A DNA stretch of 64,000 bases from Paenarthrobacter nitroguajacolicus (lineage in GTDB: Bacteria; Actinomycetota; Actinomycetes; Actinomycetales; Micrococcaceae). This document shows, one piece after another, positions 48,751-57,926 of the stretch. The DNA is taken from the NCBI RefSeq assembly GCF_029952445.1, contig NZ_JAQPPK010000014.1, forward strand, positions 1 through 64,000. Direction: 5' to 3'. The notes below the pieces were generated by a model that made no database searches, was not told where the DNA came from, and saw only the letters and a program-made list of their open reading frames with translations. A program made the translations under genes and the position numbers. The stretch's first letter is position 1. Each line of letters starts with the position of its first letter.

Positions 48751-48777
48751 GACGAATATACACGGTCTTGATACGTT
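48749..48777 (+). promoter_or_regulatory. Promoter of the sugar-binding protein gene
   Basis: TTGACG (48749-48754), 17-nt spacer, TACGTT (48772-48777). GGAACCGTTTTC downstream at 48781-48792 looks like a degenerate LacI-family half-palindrome. Confidence 0.5.
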
Positions 48778-48816
48778 TCAGGAACCGTTTTCTCGAGGCT
48801 GAAAGAAGCTTACCCA

Positions 48817-50118
48817 ATGACGCGTAAATCTCTCCGACACATTCGCAAATCACTCGCATTCTTCACTGCAGTCGGCCTGGTGGGCCTGACCGCCGCCTGC
48901 TCCAGCCCGTCGTCGAACCAGCCCGAGGACGGACCCGTGGAAATCCGCTTTTCCTGGTGGGGCAACGCTTCCCGTGCCGAGTTGACCAACAAGGCCATCG
49001 CAGAATTCGAGGCCGCCAACCCCAACATCAAGGTCAAGCCCGAGTACGGCGATATCAGCGGCTACTTCGACAAACTGGCCACCCAGGTTGCAGCCAACGA
49101 TGCCCCCGATGTGATCACCATGGGTGGCGCCTACCCTGCGGAATACGCCAACCGGGGAGCACTCCTGGATCTGTCGAAGGTGCAGGGTTCACTGGACCTG
49201 TCAAAGATGGATCAGGGCGCCTTGGAAAACGGCCAGATCCAGGGCAAACAATACGGCGTCTCCACAGGGGCCAATGCGCTGGCGGTGGTGGTGAACCCGG
49301 CCGTCTTCCAGGCGGCCGGTGTCGAGCTACCCGATGACAGCAAATGGTCCTGGGATGACTTCGCCAAGGTGGCCGCCGATGTCACGGCCAAGAGCCCCAA
49401 GGGAACCTACGGCACGGCAACGGTCCTGACGCACGACTCACTTGATGCCTTCGCCCGCCAACGCGGCAAGTCCCTGTACACACAGGATGGCCAGTTGGGA
49501 CTGGACAAGGACACTGTGCAGGCCTACTTCGACTACTCGCTCAAACTCAGCGAATCCGGTGCAGCCCCCAGTGCCTCGGAGACAGTGGAAAAGCTCAATG
49601 TCAGCACCGAGCAGACGCTCATGGGCATGGGACAGGCGGGCATGATGCTCACGTGGAGCAACTCGCTTTCTGCGTTGAGCAAGGCATCGGGCGCGGACCT
49701 GAAGCTGTTCAAGCTCCCCGGCGAGACCCCTACTCCCGGCATCTGGCTCCAGTCCTCGCAGTTCTACACCATCTCAGCCCGCAGCAAGCACACGGACGCC
49801 GCCGCAAAACTCGTGAGCTTCCTGGTCAACAATGAAGCCGCAGCCAAGATCATCCAGAGCGACCGCGGGGTGCCCAGCAACTCGGGTATGCGCACGGCCA
49901 TCCAGGACCTTCTCACCCCGCAGGGCAAGGTTGAGGCCTCCTACATCGACCAGGTCGGCAAGATGGACTTCGCGCCCACGTTTATCGGCCCCACGGGTTC
50001 CACGGCTGTTTCGGAAATCACGGCCCGCATCAACACGGAGGTGCTCTTCAAGCGCCTGACACCCGAGAAAGCCGCCGAGCAATGGATCAGCGAGAGCAAA
50101 GCAGCCATCGGCAAATAA
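48817..50118 (+). CDS. Extracellular sugar-binding lipoprotein (family 1 SBP)
   Basis: A 433-residue ABC solute-binding protein. The signal peptide ends in lipobox TAAC (Cys28), followed by SSPSSNQPEDGP. The mature part has the SBP_bac_1 pattern (VEIRFSWWGNASRAELTNKA; DVITMGGAYPAEYANRGALL; MMLTWSNSLSALS). It probably captures an oligosaccharide that the adjacent GH43 fusion degrades. No permease gene is adjacent, so it is orphan here or works with permeases encoded elsewhere. Confidence 0.9.
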   Translation: MTRKSLRHIRKSLAFFTAVGLVGLTAACSSPSSNQPEDGPVEIRFSWWGNASRAELTNKAIAEFEAANPNIKVKPEYGDISGYFDKLATQVAANDAPDVITMGGAYPAEYANRGALLDLSKVQGSLDLSKMDQGALENGQIQGKQYGVSTGANALAVVVNPAVFQAAGVELPDDSKWSWDDFAKVAADVTAKSPKGTYGTATVLTHDSLDAFARQRGKSLYTQDGQLGLDKDTVQAYFDYSLKLSESGAAPSASETVEKLNVSTEQTLMGMGQAGMMLTWSNSLSALSKASGADLKLFKLPGETPTPGIWLQSSQFYTISARSKHTDAAAKLVSFLVNNEAAAKIIQSDRGVPSNSGMRTAIQDLLTPQGKVEASYIDQVGKMDFAPTFIGPTGSTAVSEITARINTEVLFKRLTPEKAAEQWISESKAAIGK

Positions 50119-50120
50119 GC

Positions 50121-50188
50121 ACCCAACTAAGTAACAGCAAACGTTCCACTGAGGCGTCAGTTGAACGTTTGCTGTCACCTACATGGGC
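50121..50188. repeat. Family A 68-bp palindrome, copy 3
   Basis: Starts 2 bp after the SBP stop and ends before the convergent hydrolase stop. The inner arms, ACAGCAAACGTTC and its complement, are perfect; the outer right arm is eroded (CACCTACATGGGC for CACCTAGTTGGGT). Confidence 0.85.
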
Positions 50189-50189
50189 G

Positions 50190-50966
50190 TCAGGCAGAGT
50201 CGCGGATCTCCAGGTACGGGTCGGCCCAGGCACCGATGATCCGGGCAACCCGTGCCGCCTGGCCCTTCCCCGTGAGCAGGTGCTCGCTGCCCTCGAGGGA
50301 GATGAAGCTCCGGGGGTGGCGGGCTGTGCGGAAGATTTCGCTCGCGTTGTCGATCCCCACGGTGTTGTCGGTGGGGGAGTGCATCACCATCAGGGGCTTG
50401 TGGAGTGTCCGGATGCAATCACGCAGGTCGGCGCTTTCCACGTCCTCCACGAAGTGCCTGCGAATCTCCATCGGGCGGCCACCCAGGTCAACTACGGCGC
50501 TTCCGTCGCGAAGGATGGAGTCAATTTCGGCGTCGAACATGTGCTCCACGTGCTTTGGTTCGTAAGGCGCGGCAACAGTCACCACTGCATTGAGCCCGGG
50601 AATGTCGCGGGCGGCGGCGAGCACAGCCGCACCGCCGAATGAATGGCCCACCAGCAACGAAATCTCCCGGCCTGTGAGCCGCATGAAGTCTGCCGCCAGG
50701 ATCGTGTCGGCCACCTTGACGCTGAACGATCCAGCCGACCATTCGCCTGCGGAACCGCCGAGGCCCAGGTTGTCGAACCGGAGCATGCCGACCCCCTGCT
50801 CGGCCAGGCCCTTGCAGATACGCGACGCCGCAGGGCTGTCCTTGCCCAGGGTGAGGCCATGCGAGTACAGCCCCCAACCGCGCACTGGTCCCTCGGGAAC
50901 ATCCACGATTCCGGCCAGCGTATCGCCGGTGCTTCCCGTGAAGCTGATCTTCTCAGAGCGTGACAC
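50190..50966 (-). CDS. Alpha/beta hydrolase
   Basis: A 258-residue alpha/beta hydrolase with nucleophile Ser in LVGHSFGGAAV (near 107), the oxyanion region LYSHGLTLGKDS and the C-terminal acid/His part MVMHSPTDNTVG and EGSEHLLTG. It resembles the hydrolase half that is often fused with an OsmC domain in other bacteria; here it stands alone. Substrate unknown. It ends next to family-A copy 3. Confidence 0.85.
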   Translation of the reverse strand: MSRSEKISFTGSTGDTLAGIVDVPEGPVRGWGLYSHGLTLGKDSPAASRICKGLAEQGVGMLRFDNLGLGGSAGEWSAGSFSVKVADTILAADFMRLTGREISLLVGHSFGGAAVLAAARDIPGLNAVVTVAAPYEPKHVEHMFDAEIDSILRDGSAVVDLGGRPMEIRRHFVEDVESADLRDCIRTLHKPLMVMHSPTDNTVGIDNASEIFRTARHPRSFISLEGSEHLLTGKGQAARVARIIGAWADPYLEIRDSA

Positions 50967-51010
50967 GCTGGTCTCCTTGCGTTGCGGTGTGCGGTTACGG
51001 CAGTTGATTA

Positions 51011-51058
51011 ACGACGACGGCGCCCCTCACCTGCAGTGGTGAGCGGCGCCGTCGTCGT
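51011..51058 (-). terminator. Terminator of the sdh operon
   Basis: 14-bp arms 51011-51024 and 51045-51058 (ACGACGACGGCGCC) with an inner CTCACC/GGTGAG stem. On the minus strand it starts 24 bp after the sdhB stop. Confidence 0.8.
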
Positions 51059-51081
51059 GCTGTTCTTTGGAGAACGTCAGA

Positions 51082-51864
51082 CTAGATCTTGCGGGCCAGG
51101 ATGGCTTGCTTGACCTCGGCGATTGCCTTGGTCACCTGGATGCCACGGGGGCATGCTTCCGAGCAGTTGAAGGTGGTGCGGCAGCGCCACACGCCTTCCT
51201 TGTCGTTCAGGATCTCAAGGCGCATGTCGCCGGCGTCATCACGGGAATCGAAGATGAAGCGGTGTGCATTGACGATCGCTGCCGGGCCGAAGTACTGGCC
51301 GTCGGTCCAGAAGACCGGGCAGGACGACGTGCACGCTGCGCAGAGGATGCACTTGGTGGTGTCGTCAAAGCGCTCACGGTCCTCAACGGACTGCAGGCGT
51401 TCCTTGGTGGGCTCGTGGCCCTTGTTGATCAGGAAGGGCATGACTTCGCGGAAGGACTGGAAGAACGGTTCCATGTCCACGATCAGGTCCTTCTCCACGG
51501 GGAGGCCCTTGATCGGCTCGACCGTGATGGGCTTGGACGTGTCCAGGTCCTTCAGGAGGGTCTTGCAGGCGAGGCGGTTGCGGCCGTTGATGCGCATGGC
51601 ATCCGAACCACACACACCGTGGGCGCAGGAGCGGCGGAACGAAACGCTGCCGTCGATCTCCCACTTGACCTTGTGGAGGGCGTCCAACACGCGGTCCGTG
51701 CCGTACATGGTCAGCTTGTAGTCGTCCCAGCGGGCTTCTTCTGAGATCTCGGGGTCGTAGCGGCGCACGCGGAGCGTGATGTGGAACGTGGGAATTTCAC
51801 CGTCGCCGGCAACACTGGCCGGAAGCTCGATCTTGGAGGCGGGCTCTGCCATTTCGGTGGTCAT
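51082..51864 (-). CDS. sdhB: Succinate dehydrogenase iron-sulfur subunit
   Basis: A 260-residue subunit transferring electrons from FAD to the membrane anchor. The [2Fe-2S] ligands are Cys80, Cys85, Asp88 and Cys100 (SCAHGVCGSDAMRINGRNRL then AC); the [4Fe-4S] and [3Fe-4S] ligands lie in CILCAACTSSCP and CRTTFNCSEACPRGI. Last gene of sdhCDAB; start overlaps sdhA stop by 1 bp. Confidence 0.97.
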   Translation of the reverse strand: MTTEMAEPASKIELPASVAGDGEIPTFHITLRVRRYDPEISEEARWDDYKLTMYGTDRVLDALHKVKWEIDGSVSFRRSCAHGVCGSDAMRINGRNRLACKTLLKDLDTSKPITVEPIKGLPVEKDLIVDMEPFFQSFREVMPFLINKGHEPTKERLQSVEDRERFDDTTKCILCAACTSSCPVFWTDGQYFGPAAIVNAHRFIFDSRDDAGDMRLEILNDKEGVWRCRTTFNCSEACPRGIQVTKAIAEVKQAILARKI

Positions 51865-53663
51865 TAGTACTTACGCTCCATCGGCTCGTAACGGGTGAAG
51901 ATCACGGGCTTCGTCTCCAGACGGATGCCCGCAACGGATTCCGCCGAGGAGGCGGCAGTGACGGAATTGTCCAAGTAAGCCATGGAGTGCTTCATGAACT
52001 TTTCGTCGTCGCGGTCCGGGAAGTCCTCGCGGTAGTGGCCACCGCGGGACTCTTCACGGTGCAGCGCACCGACGGTCATGACCTTGGCCATGTCCAGCAG
52101 GAAGCCCAGCTCCACCGCTTCCAGGAGGTCCAGGTTGAAGCGCTTGCCCTTGTCCTGGACGGTGACGTTCTTGTACCGCTCTTCGAAGGAGGCGATGTCG
52201 CGGAGGACCTGCTCCAGGGATTCCTTGGTACGGAACACCTGCATGTTGGCATCCATGGTGTCCTGCAGTTCCTTGCGGATCTGCGCAACACGCTCGGTGC
52301 CGTTGCCGTTGAGCAAGCCATTCAGGATGCCGCGGGTCATTGCCTCGGGGTCCTCGGGCAGCTCGACGTAGTCGGCGGTCTTGGAGTACTCCGCTGCGGC
52401 GATGCCTGCGCGCTTGCCGAACACGTTGATGTCCAGAAGCGAGTTCGTGCCAAGACGGTTGGAGCCGTGCACGGAGACACAGGCAACTTCACCGGCTGCG
52501 TACAGGCCAGGAACGATCGTGTCGTTGTCCTGGAGTACTTCGGTGGTGATGTTGGTGGGGATGCCGCCCATGGCGTAGTGCGCCGTGGGGAATACGGGGA
52601 CGGGATCGGTGAACGGCTCCACACCCAGGTAGGTGCGGGCGAATTCGGTGATGTCCGGAAGCTTGGCCTCGATGTGTGCCGGCTCGAGGTGGGTGAGGTC
52701 CAGGAGGACGTAGTCCTTGTTCGGGCCACAACCGCGGCCTTCACGCACTTCGTTTGCCATGGCGCGGGCCACGATGTCACGGGGCGCGAGGTCCTTGATG
52801 GTGGGGGCGTAGCGCTCCATGAAGCGCTCACCCTCGGAGTTACGCAGGATGGCACCTTCACCACGCGCACCCTCGGTGAGGAGGATGCCCAGGCCGGCGA
52901 GGCCGGTCGGGTGGAACTGGAAGAACTCCATGTCCTCCAGGGGGATACCGCGGCGGAACGCGATGCCCATGCCGTCGCCCGTGAGGGTGTGGGCGTTGGA
53001 GGTGGTCTTGAAGACCTTGCCGGCTCCACCGGAGGCGAAGACCACGGACTTTGCCTGGAAGACGTGCAGTTCACCGGAGGCGAGGTCGTAGGAGACGACG
53101 CCGGCGACGCGCTTCTGCTTGTACGGCGTGCCGTCCTCGCGTACAGCGTCTTCTTCAACGATGAGCAGGTCAAGGACGTAGTACTCGTTGTAGAACTCAA
53201 CGTTGTGCTTGACGCAGTTTTGGTACAGGGTCTGCAGGATCATGTGGCCCGTGCGGTCTGCTGCATAGCAAGCGCGGCGGACGGGAGCCTTGCCGTGGTC
53301 GCGGGTGTGGCCACCGAAGCGGCGCTGGTCGATCCGGCCCTCGGGGGTGCGGTTGAACGGCAGACCCATCTTTTCCAGGTCCAGCACGGCGTCGATGGCT
53401 TCCTTCGCCATGACCTCGGCCGCGTCCTGGTCAACCAGGTAGTCGCCACCCTTGATGGTGTCGAAGGTGTGCCATTCCCAGTTGTCTTCTTCGACGTTGG
53501 CCAGTGCTGCGCACATACCACCCTGGGCCGCACCAGTGTGCGAGCGGGTGGGGTAGAGCTTGGTCAGTACCGCTGTGCGTGCACGCTGACCGGACTCGAT
53601 CGCGGCGCGCATGCCGGCGCCACCTGCACCGACAATGACGACGTCGTACTTATGGACCTGCAT
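51864..53663 (-). CDS. sdhA: Succinate dehydrogenase flavoprotein subunit
   Basis: A 599-residue subunit oxidising succinate to fumarate. The FAD motif is [15 protein letters not shown]; covalent FAD attaches to His42 in [15 protein letters not shown]. Active-site segments [14 protein letters not shown] and the C-terminal [15 protein letters not shown]-type motif (here [18 protein letters not shown]) are present. The ATG at 53663 is chosen; the 7 residues before it have no family support. Confidence 0.97.
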   Translation of the reverse strand: MQVHKYDVVIVGAGGAGMRAAIESGQRARTAVLTKLYPTRSHTGAAQGGMCAALANVEEDNWEWHTFDTIKGGDYLVDQDAAEVMAKEAIDAVLDLEKMGLPFNRTPEGRIDQRRFGGHTRDHGKAPVRRACYAADRTGHMILQTLYQNCVKHNVEFYNEYYVLDLLIVEEDAVREDGTPYKQKRVAGVVSYDLASGELHVFQAKSVVFASGGAGKVFKTTSNAHTLTGDGMGIAFRRGIPLEDMEFFQFHPTGLAGLGILLTEGARGEGAILRNSEGERFMERYAPTIKDLAPRDIVARAMANEVREGRGCGPNKDYVLLDLTHLEPAHIEAKLPDITEFARTYLGVEPFTDPVPVFPTAHYAMGGIPTNITTEVLQDNDTIVPGLYAAGEVACVSVHGSNRLGTNSLLDINVFGKRAGIAAAEYSKTADYVELPEDPEAMTRGILNGLLNGNGTERVAQIRKELQDTMDANMQVFRTKESLEQVLRDIASFEERYKNVTVQDKGKRFNLDLLEAVELGFLLDMAKVMTVGALHREESRGGHYREDFPDRDDEKFMKHSMAYLDNSVTAASSAESVAGIRLETKPVIFTRYEPMERKY

Positions 53664-53762
53664 ACCAGATGCTCTCTCTTTCAAAATTCAGATGGTCGGC
53701 GGAGGCTGCTCCGCTACGTCAGGCGGCAGGCCGAAGCCGGACCGCCACTGTGGCACAGCCCG

Positions 53763-54239
53763 CTACGGGGCCGGGCAGAATCCGCCAGGCAGCTGAACGC
53801 CGTCGACGACGGGGCACGGGTTGAAGGTGAAGATCACCAGGGTGCCCAGGATGATGATGACCAGGGTGGCCGCGTAAAGGACCATCTTGAGCCAGAAGCG
53901 AGTGGAATCCTTCTCGGCGTAGTCGTTGATGATGGTGCGGACGCCGTTGGTGCCGTGCAGCATGGCAAGCCACAGCATGGCCAGGTCCCAGAACTGCCAG
54001 AAGGGATCGGCCCACTTGCCGGCGACGAAACCGAAGTCGATGGCGTGGATGCCTTCGCCCACCAGCAGGTTAACGAAGAGGTGGCCGAAGATCAGCACCA
54101 CCAGGACGATGCCGGAGAGCCGCATGAAGAGCCAGGCGATCATCTCGAAGTTGCCACGGCTGGAGCCGGTGCGGTTGTACTTCGGGGCGATTTTCCCGGA
54201 GCCGATTTTCCCGCTGCGCGGGGATTCGATGGTTGTCAT
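53763..54239 (-). CDS. sdhD: Succinate dehydrogenase membrane anchor subunit
   Basis: A 158-residue protein with three helices (WLFMRLSGIVLVVLIFGHLF; DLAMLWLAMLHGTNGVRTII; VLYAATLVIIILGTLVIFTF). The FGHLFVN His and the HGTNG His are heme-ligand or quinone-site candidates. It lies 3 bp after sdhC; a 99-bp gap separates it from sdhA. Confidence 0.93.
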   Translation of the reverse strand: MTTIESPRSGKIGSGKIAPKYNRTGSSRGNFEMIAWLFMRLSGIVLVVLIFGHLFVNLLVGEGIHAIDFGFVAGKWADPFWQFWDLAMLWLAMLHGTNGVRTIINDYAEKDSTRFWLKMVLYAATLVIIILGTLVIFTFNPCPVVDGVQLPGGFCPAP

Positions 54240-54242
54240 GGC

Positions 54243-54623
54243 TTAGTGGCCTCCCAGCGCGAGGGAAAGGTGGCGGATAGCGAAGCCGGCGAACGTGACC
54301 AGCCACAGTGCAAGCACGACCCACAGCATCTGGCGCTGGTACTTCGCGCCCTTCTTCCAGAAGTCGATCGCGATCACACGCAGGCCGTTGAAGGCGTGGA
54401 AGATGATCGCGGCGACCAGGCCCGTTTCCCCCAGGGCCATGAGGGGGTTCTTGTAAGCACCAATGACGGCCGTATAGGCCTCAGGGGACACGCGCACCAA
54501 TGAGGTGTCCAGCACATGGACCAACAAGAAGAAAAAGATCACTACACCGGTAATACGATGTCCAACCCAGGACCACATGCCTTCACGGCCGCGGTACAAG
54601 GTGCCAGCTGGTTTTGTCGGCAC
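54243..54623 (-). CDS. sdhC: Succinate dehydrogenase cytochrome b556 subunit
   Basis: A 126-residue three-helix protein: MWSWVGHRITGVVIFFFLLV with the SdhC signature (HRITG), and IIFHAFNGLRVIAIDF with a conserved His. GTG start at 54623 with AGGAAGG 8 nt upstream. It is the first gene of the sdhCDAB operon, of the actinobacterial Sdh type. Confidence 0.94.
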   Translation of the reverse strand: MPTKPAGTLYRGREGMWSWVGHRITGVVIFFFLLVHVLDTSLVRVSPEAYTAVIGAYKNPLMALGETGLVAAIIFHAFNGLRVIAIDFWKKGAKYQRQMLWVVLALWLVTFAGFAIRHLSLALGGH

Positions 54624-54817
54624 TGATTAAACCTTCCTGCAACACAGCGGCGCTGGCATGGGATCCATGCGGGGGGAACGCCTGCTGCGAGAGCACTCGT
54701 AGCTCACGCCTAAATCTAGGCTTCGCTCACAGCATATTCAATTTAGGACGGGCTTCTCTGCTTGTTAATTCCGTGTTTCCTGCCCGGATTCAGGCGATTT
54801 TGGGTGCTGTCTGAGAC

Positions 54818-54839
54818 GAACGCCACATGCGTGGCGTTC
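54818..54839. promoter_or_regulatory. Hairpin upstream of manC
   Basis: GAACGCCAC and GTGGCGTTC form a perfect 9-bp stem with loop ATGC in the sdhC/manC divergent region, 38 bp before manC. Could be an operator or a terminator-like element. Confidence 0.5.
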
Positions 54840-54864
54840 TGCGGAGCTTACCCGCTGCGTCGGA

Positions 54865-54870
54865 TAAAGT
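54865..54870 (+). promoter_or_regulatory. Putative -10 box of manC, leaderless
   Basis: TAAAGT ends 6 nt before the GTG at 54877. No ribosome binding site lies between. Confidence 0.55.
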
Positions 54871-54876
54871 GTTGCG

Positions 54877-56010
54877 GTGAGTACAGAAGACGCGAAATAC
54901 CCGGAATCGCCCATGAACCGCTTCCATGCGGTTATTCCGGCGGGCGGTGTGGGGACCCGGCTATGGCCACTCTCGCGTGCCGCTGCGCCCAAGTTCCTGC
55001 ATGACCTGACCGGATCCGGCAGCACTTTGTTGAGGGCTACCTACGACCGCCTGGAGCCACTGGCCGGCGAACGCGTGCTGGTAGTGACGGGCCAGGCCCA
55101 CCGTGCTGCCGTCTGCCGCCAGCTGCCCGAAGTAGGGGACGACGAACTCGTCCTCGAAAGTGAACCCAAGGACTCCGGCGCTGCCATCGGACTGGCCGCT
55201 GCCATCCTCTACCGCCGCAACCCGGACACCATCATGGGCTCCTTCGCGGCGGACCACGTCATCAGCCCCGACGACCTCTTCCAGGAAACGGTCCGGGAAG
55301 CGATCTACACCGCTGCGACGGGCAAGATCGTCACCATTGGCATCAAACCCACCCACCCTTCCACCGGCTTTGGCTACATCCGTTCGGGCGCCGCGCTCAA
55401 CGTGGACGGTGCTCCGAACGCACTTGCGGTAGCGGAGTTCGTGGAGAAGCCCAGCCAGGAAGTTGCCAACAAGTACGTCGAAGCAGGCGACTACGTCTGG
55501 AACGCGGGCATGTTCGTAGCTCCCGTGGCGCTGATGCTCAAGCACCTCGAAGCCAACCAACCCGAGCTTTTTGCCGGCCTCCAGGAAATCGCCGAAGCCT
55601 GGGACACCCCGCAGCGTGCCGACGTCACGGCGCGGGTTTGGCCCACGCTGCCCAAGATTGCCATCGACTACGCCGTCGCGGAGCCCGCCGCGGCAGCCGG
55701 CGATGTCGCCGTCGTGCCTGGCACTTTCCGTTGGGACGACGTCGGCGACTTTGCCGCCATCGGCCGCCTGAACAACGCCGGCGACGTCGATGAGGTGACG
55801 GTTCTCGGCGAAGGCGCACGTGTGTTCGCGGAGAACGCCAGTGGCGTGGTGGTCTCCGATACCAAGCGCGTGATCGCCCTGATCGGCATCAAGGACGTGG
55901 TCATCGTGGACACCCCGGACGCACTGCTGGTCACCACCAAGGAACATGCGCAACTGGTGAAAGGCACCGTCGACGCCCTGAAAGCCAGTGGCGACACCGA
56001 CGTCCTGTAA
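54877..56010 (+). CDS. manC: Mannose-1-phosphate guanylyltransferase
   Basis: A 377-residue nucleotidyltransferase making GDP-mannose from mannose-1-phosphate and GTP, for cell-envelope glycans. The start motif HAVIPAGGVGTRLWPLSRAA (residues 15-34), FGYIRSG and FVEKPSQE (the lysine contacts sugar phosphate) are present, and FRWDDVGDF binds the sugar. The isomerase domain of bifunctional ManC/AlgA proteins is missing, giving the short form. GTG at 54877 fits a leaderless start; the ATG at 54913 is an alternative. Confidence 0.93.
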   Translation: MSTEDAKYPESPMNRFHAVIPAGGVGTRLWPLSRAAAPKFLHDLTGSGSTLLRATYDRLEPLAGERVLVVTGQAHRAAVCRQLPEVGDDELVLESEPKDSGAAIGLAAAILYRRNPDTIMGSFAADHVISPDDLFQETVREAIYTAATGKIVTIGIKPTHPSTGFGYIRSGAALNVDGAPNALAVAEFVEKPSQEVANKYVEAGDYVWNAGMFVAPVALMLKHLEANQPELFAGLQEIAEAWDTPQRADVTARVWPTLPKIAIDYAVAEPAAAAGDVAVVPGTFRWDDVGDFAAIGRLNNAGDVDEVTVLGEGARVFAENASGVVVSDTKRVIALIGIKDVVIVDTPDALLVTTKEHAQLVKGTVDALKASGDTDVL

Positions 56011-56029
56011 CGCCTGCGCTTATACCGTG

Positions 56030-56082
56030 AGCCACCTCTTTGGTTGTCCTGCGCCTGAACGCAGCGTAACCAAGAGGTGGCT
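56030..56082 (+). terminator. Terminator after manC
   Basis: AGCCACCTCTTTGGTT (56030-56045) pairs with AACCAAGAGGTGGCT (56068-56082) with one bulged T; a TTTCGTTCTT tail follows. Confidence 0.85.
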
Positions 56083-56108
56083 TTCGTTCTTCGGGTGCCG
56101 CGGATGGC

Positions 56109-56114
56109 TAGAGT
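56109..56114 (+). promoter_or_regulatory. Putative -10 box of the M20 hydrolase gene, leaderless
   Basis: TAGAGT ends 6 nt before the GTG at 56121; no Shine-Dalgarno sequence fits. Confidence 0.55.
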
Positions 56115-56120
56115 TGTGAC

Positions 56121-57326
56121 GTGCGCAATTACACGACTGAAACCGAGCCCGCCCCCGTTGTGAGTCCCTGGGTTGATGAACTGCTGCCCGGACTCATCGA
56201 GTTCCGCCGGGACCTCCATGCGCACCCGGAGCTGTCCTTCAAGGAATTCCGTACCACGGACAAGCTCGCGGAGCGCCTGGAAGCAGCCGGGCTGAAGCCG
56301 CGCAGGCTCGAAGGAACCGGCTTGACGGTTGACGTGGGCGAGGGCCCCATCGCCACGGCGCTTCGTGGGGACATCGACGCGTTGCCGATCATCGAGGAAA
56401 CCGGACTGCCGTTCGCCTCCAAGAACCACGGCGTCACGCACGCCTGCGGGCACGACGTCCACACCACAGCCATGCTGGGCATTGCCCTGACACTTCAGCG
56501 GATGCACAAGAACAACCCCTTGGGCGCCACGGTGCGCATCATTTTCCAGCCTGCCGAGGAAACCATGCCCGGCGGTGCGTTGTCTTGCATCGAGCAGGGA
56601 GTGCTTGAAGGCGTGCCGCGCATCCTGGCCCTGCATTGCGATCCCCGGATCAACGTGGGCCAGATCGGTACGCGCATCGGTGCCATCACGTCGGCGTCGG
56701 ACACGATCAAGATCGAGCTTTCCGGCCGGGGCGGCCACACCTCCAGGCCGCATCTGACTGAAGACCTGGTGTTCGCGTTGGCGCAGATAGCGGTCAACGT
56801 GCCCGCAGTCCTGTCCCGCCGGGTTGATGTCCGCAGCGGCGTCTCGGTGGTGTGGGGGCAGATTTCGGCAGGTTCGGCACCGAACGCCATTCCCGGTACC
56901 GGATATATGGCCGGCACCATGCGTTGCCTGGACCGCGATGCCTGGCACAGCGCGGGGGAGTTGCTGGACGACGTCGTCAGGCAGGTCGCTGCACCCTACG
57001 GCGTGGACGTCCATCTTGAGCACACCCGCGGCGTGCCACCGGTGGTGAACTCCGAGCATGAGACCGCCCTTATCGAAGCGTCAGCGCGCGCCGAACTGGG
57101 CGAGAACGCTGTGGTCCTGACTCCGCAATCCATGGGCGGCGAGGACTTTGCATGGTTCCTGGCGGACCTTCCGGGTGCCATGATGCGCCTGGGCACGCAT
57201 ACTCCTGGTGGCGAAGAGTACGACCTCCACCGGGGCGATTTCATTGTTGACGAGCGCGCCCTGGGCTACGCCATCCGCGTCCTCACCGCCGCTGCCCTCC
57301 GCACGATCCGCGACCTCGAACAGTAA
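56121..57326 (+). CDS. M20D amidohydrolase (IAA-amino acid hydrolase type)
   Basis: A 401-residue metallo-aminoacylase. Metal ligands are in ACGHDVHT (Cys, His) and FQPAEET (Glu), then LALHCDP; the dimerisation domain begins at GRGGHTSRPH and SMGGEDFAWFL near the C-terminus supplies the last ligands. The group hydrolyses N-acyl amino acids or related amides. Its physiological substrate is unknown; a family-A palindrome starts at the last base of the stop codon. Confidence 0.9.
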   Translation: MRNYTTETEPAPVVSPWVDELLPGLIEFRRDLHAHPELSFKEFRTTDKLAERLEAAGLKPRRLEGTGLTVDVGEGPIATALRGDIDALPIIEETGLPFASKNHGVTHACGHDVHTTAMLGIALTLQRMHKNNPLGATVRIIFQPAEETMPGGALSCIEQGVLEGVPRILALHCDPRINVGQIGTRIGAITSASDTIKIELSGRGGHTSRPHLTEDLVFALAQIAVNVPAVLSRRVDVRSGVSVVWGQISAGSAPNAIPGTGYMAGTMRCLDRDAWHSAGELLDDVVRQVAAPYGVDVHLEHTRGVPPVVNSEHETALIEASARAELGENAVVLTPQSMGGEDFAWFLADLPGAMMRLGTHTPGGEEYDLHRGDFIVDERALGYAIRVLTAAALRTIRDLEQ

Positions 57327-57393
57327 CCCAACCAGGTAACAGCACATGCTCTACTGAGTGCTCAGTGGAACATGTGCTGTCACCCAGTTGGGT
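57326..57393. repeat. Family A 68-bp palindrome, copy 4
   Basis: Outer 23-bp arms match at 20 of 23 positions, with ACATG cores in both arms (AACAGCACATG against CATGTGCTGT). It lies between the M20 gene stop and the ohrR promoter, genes in the same direction. Confidence 0.9.
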
Positions 57394-57412
57394 ACTTGCG
57401 GCGGGAATTGAG

Positions 57413-57441
57413 TTGTACACAATTGAATTGTGCACTATCGT
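57413..57441 (+). promoter_or_regulatory. ohrR promoter with OhrR operator
   Basis: TTGTAC (57413-57418), 17-nt spacer, TATCGT (57436-57441), then 7 nt to the ATG. The spacer holds the palindrome CACAATTGAATTGTG at 57418-57432, which fits the known OhrR operator core (ACAATT-N-AATTGT). Confidence 0.8.
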
Positions 57442-57448
57442 TTTAGTC

Positions 57449-57883
57449 ATGAGTGATGCACCCCGCCTCCGCCACCAGGTCTGCTTTGCGCTGTACTCGG
57501 CATCAAAGGCCGCGACGGCGGTCTACCGCCCCGTGCTCGACGACCTTGGACTCACCTATCCCCAGTACCTCGTGATGCTGGTCTTGTGGGAACAGGAGCC
57601 GCGGAGCGTGCGTGAACTCGGCGCCGAACTGGGGCTCGATTCCGGAACGTTGTCGCCGCTGCTCAAACGCCTTGAGGGCCTGGGGCTGGTGGAGCGGAAG
57701 CGCTCCGCAGAGGATGAACGTCGCGTGGACGTCGTCCTGACCGACGCCGGAACGGCGCTCAGCGCCAGGGCCCAAGCGGTGCCCCAGCGGTTGGCCGACG
57801 CCGCAGGACTTTCCGCGGCCGAGATCGAGCAACTGCACGCAACCCTGGGCAAGCTCACTGCAGCGCTGAACAGCTCACTCTGA
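57449..57883 (+). CDS. ohrR: MarR family organic-hydroperoxide sensor OhrR
   Basis: A 144-residue MarR-family repressor. Cys12 in RHQVCFALYSASKA is the peroxide-sensing cysteine of OhrR; the two tyrosines that usually hydrogen-bond to it can be placed in ALYSAS and TAVYRPVLDD. The winged helix covers about 50-95 (VRELGAELGLDSGTLSPLLK). The ATG at 57449 is chosen; no ribosome binding site, so leaderless. Followed by ohr. Confidence 0.93.
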   Translation: MSDAPRLRHQVCFALYSASKAATAVYRPVLDDLGLTYPQYLVMLVLWEQEPRSVRELGAELGLDSGTLSPLLKRLEGLGLVERKRSAEDERRVDVVLTDAGTALSARAQAVPQRLADAAGLSAAEIEQLHATLGKLTAALNSSL

Positions 57884-57926
57884 AGCTTTTTACGCCATTA
57901 CATTCCCGAAGAGAAACGGAAACACC

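Noticed and set aside
51987-54503. An 838-codon plus-strand open frame opposite sdhA, sdhD and sdhC
   Set aside because: Crosses three clear genes of the sdh operon on the other strand; no domain pattern of its own.
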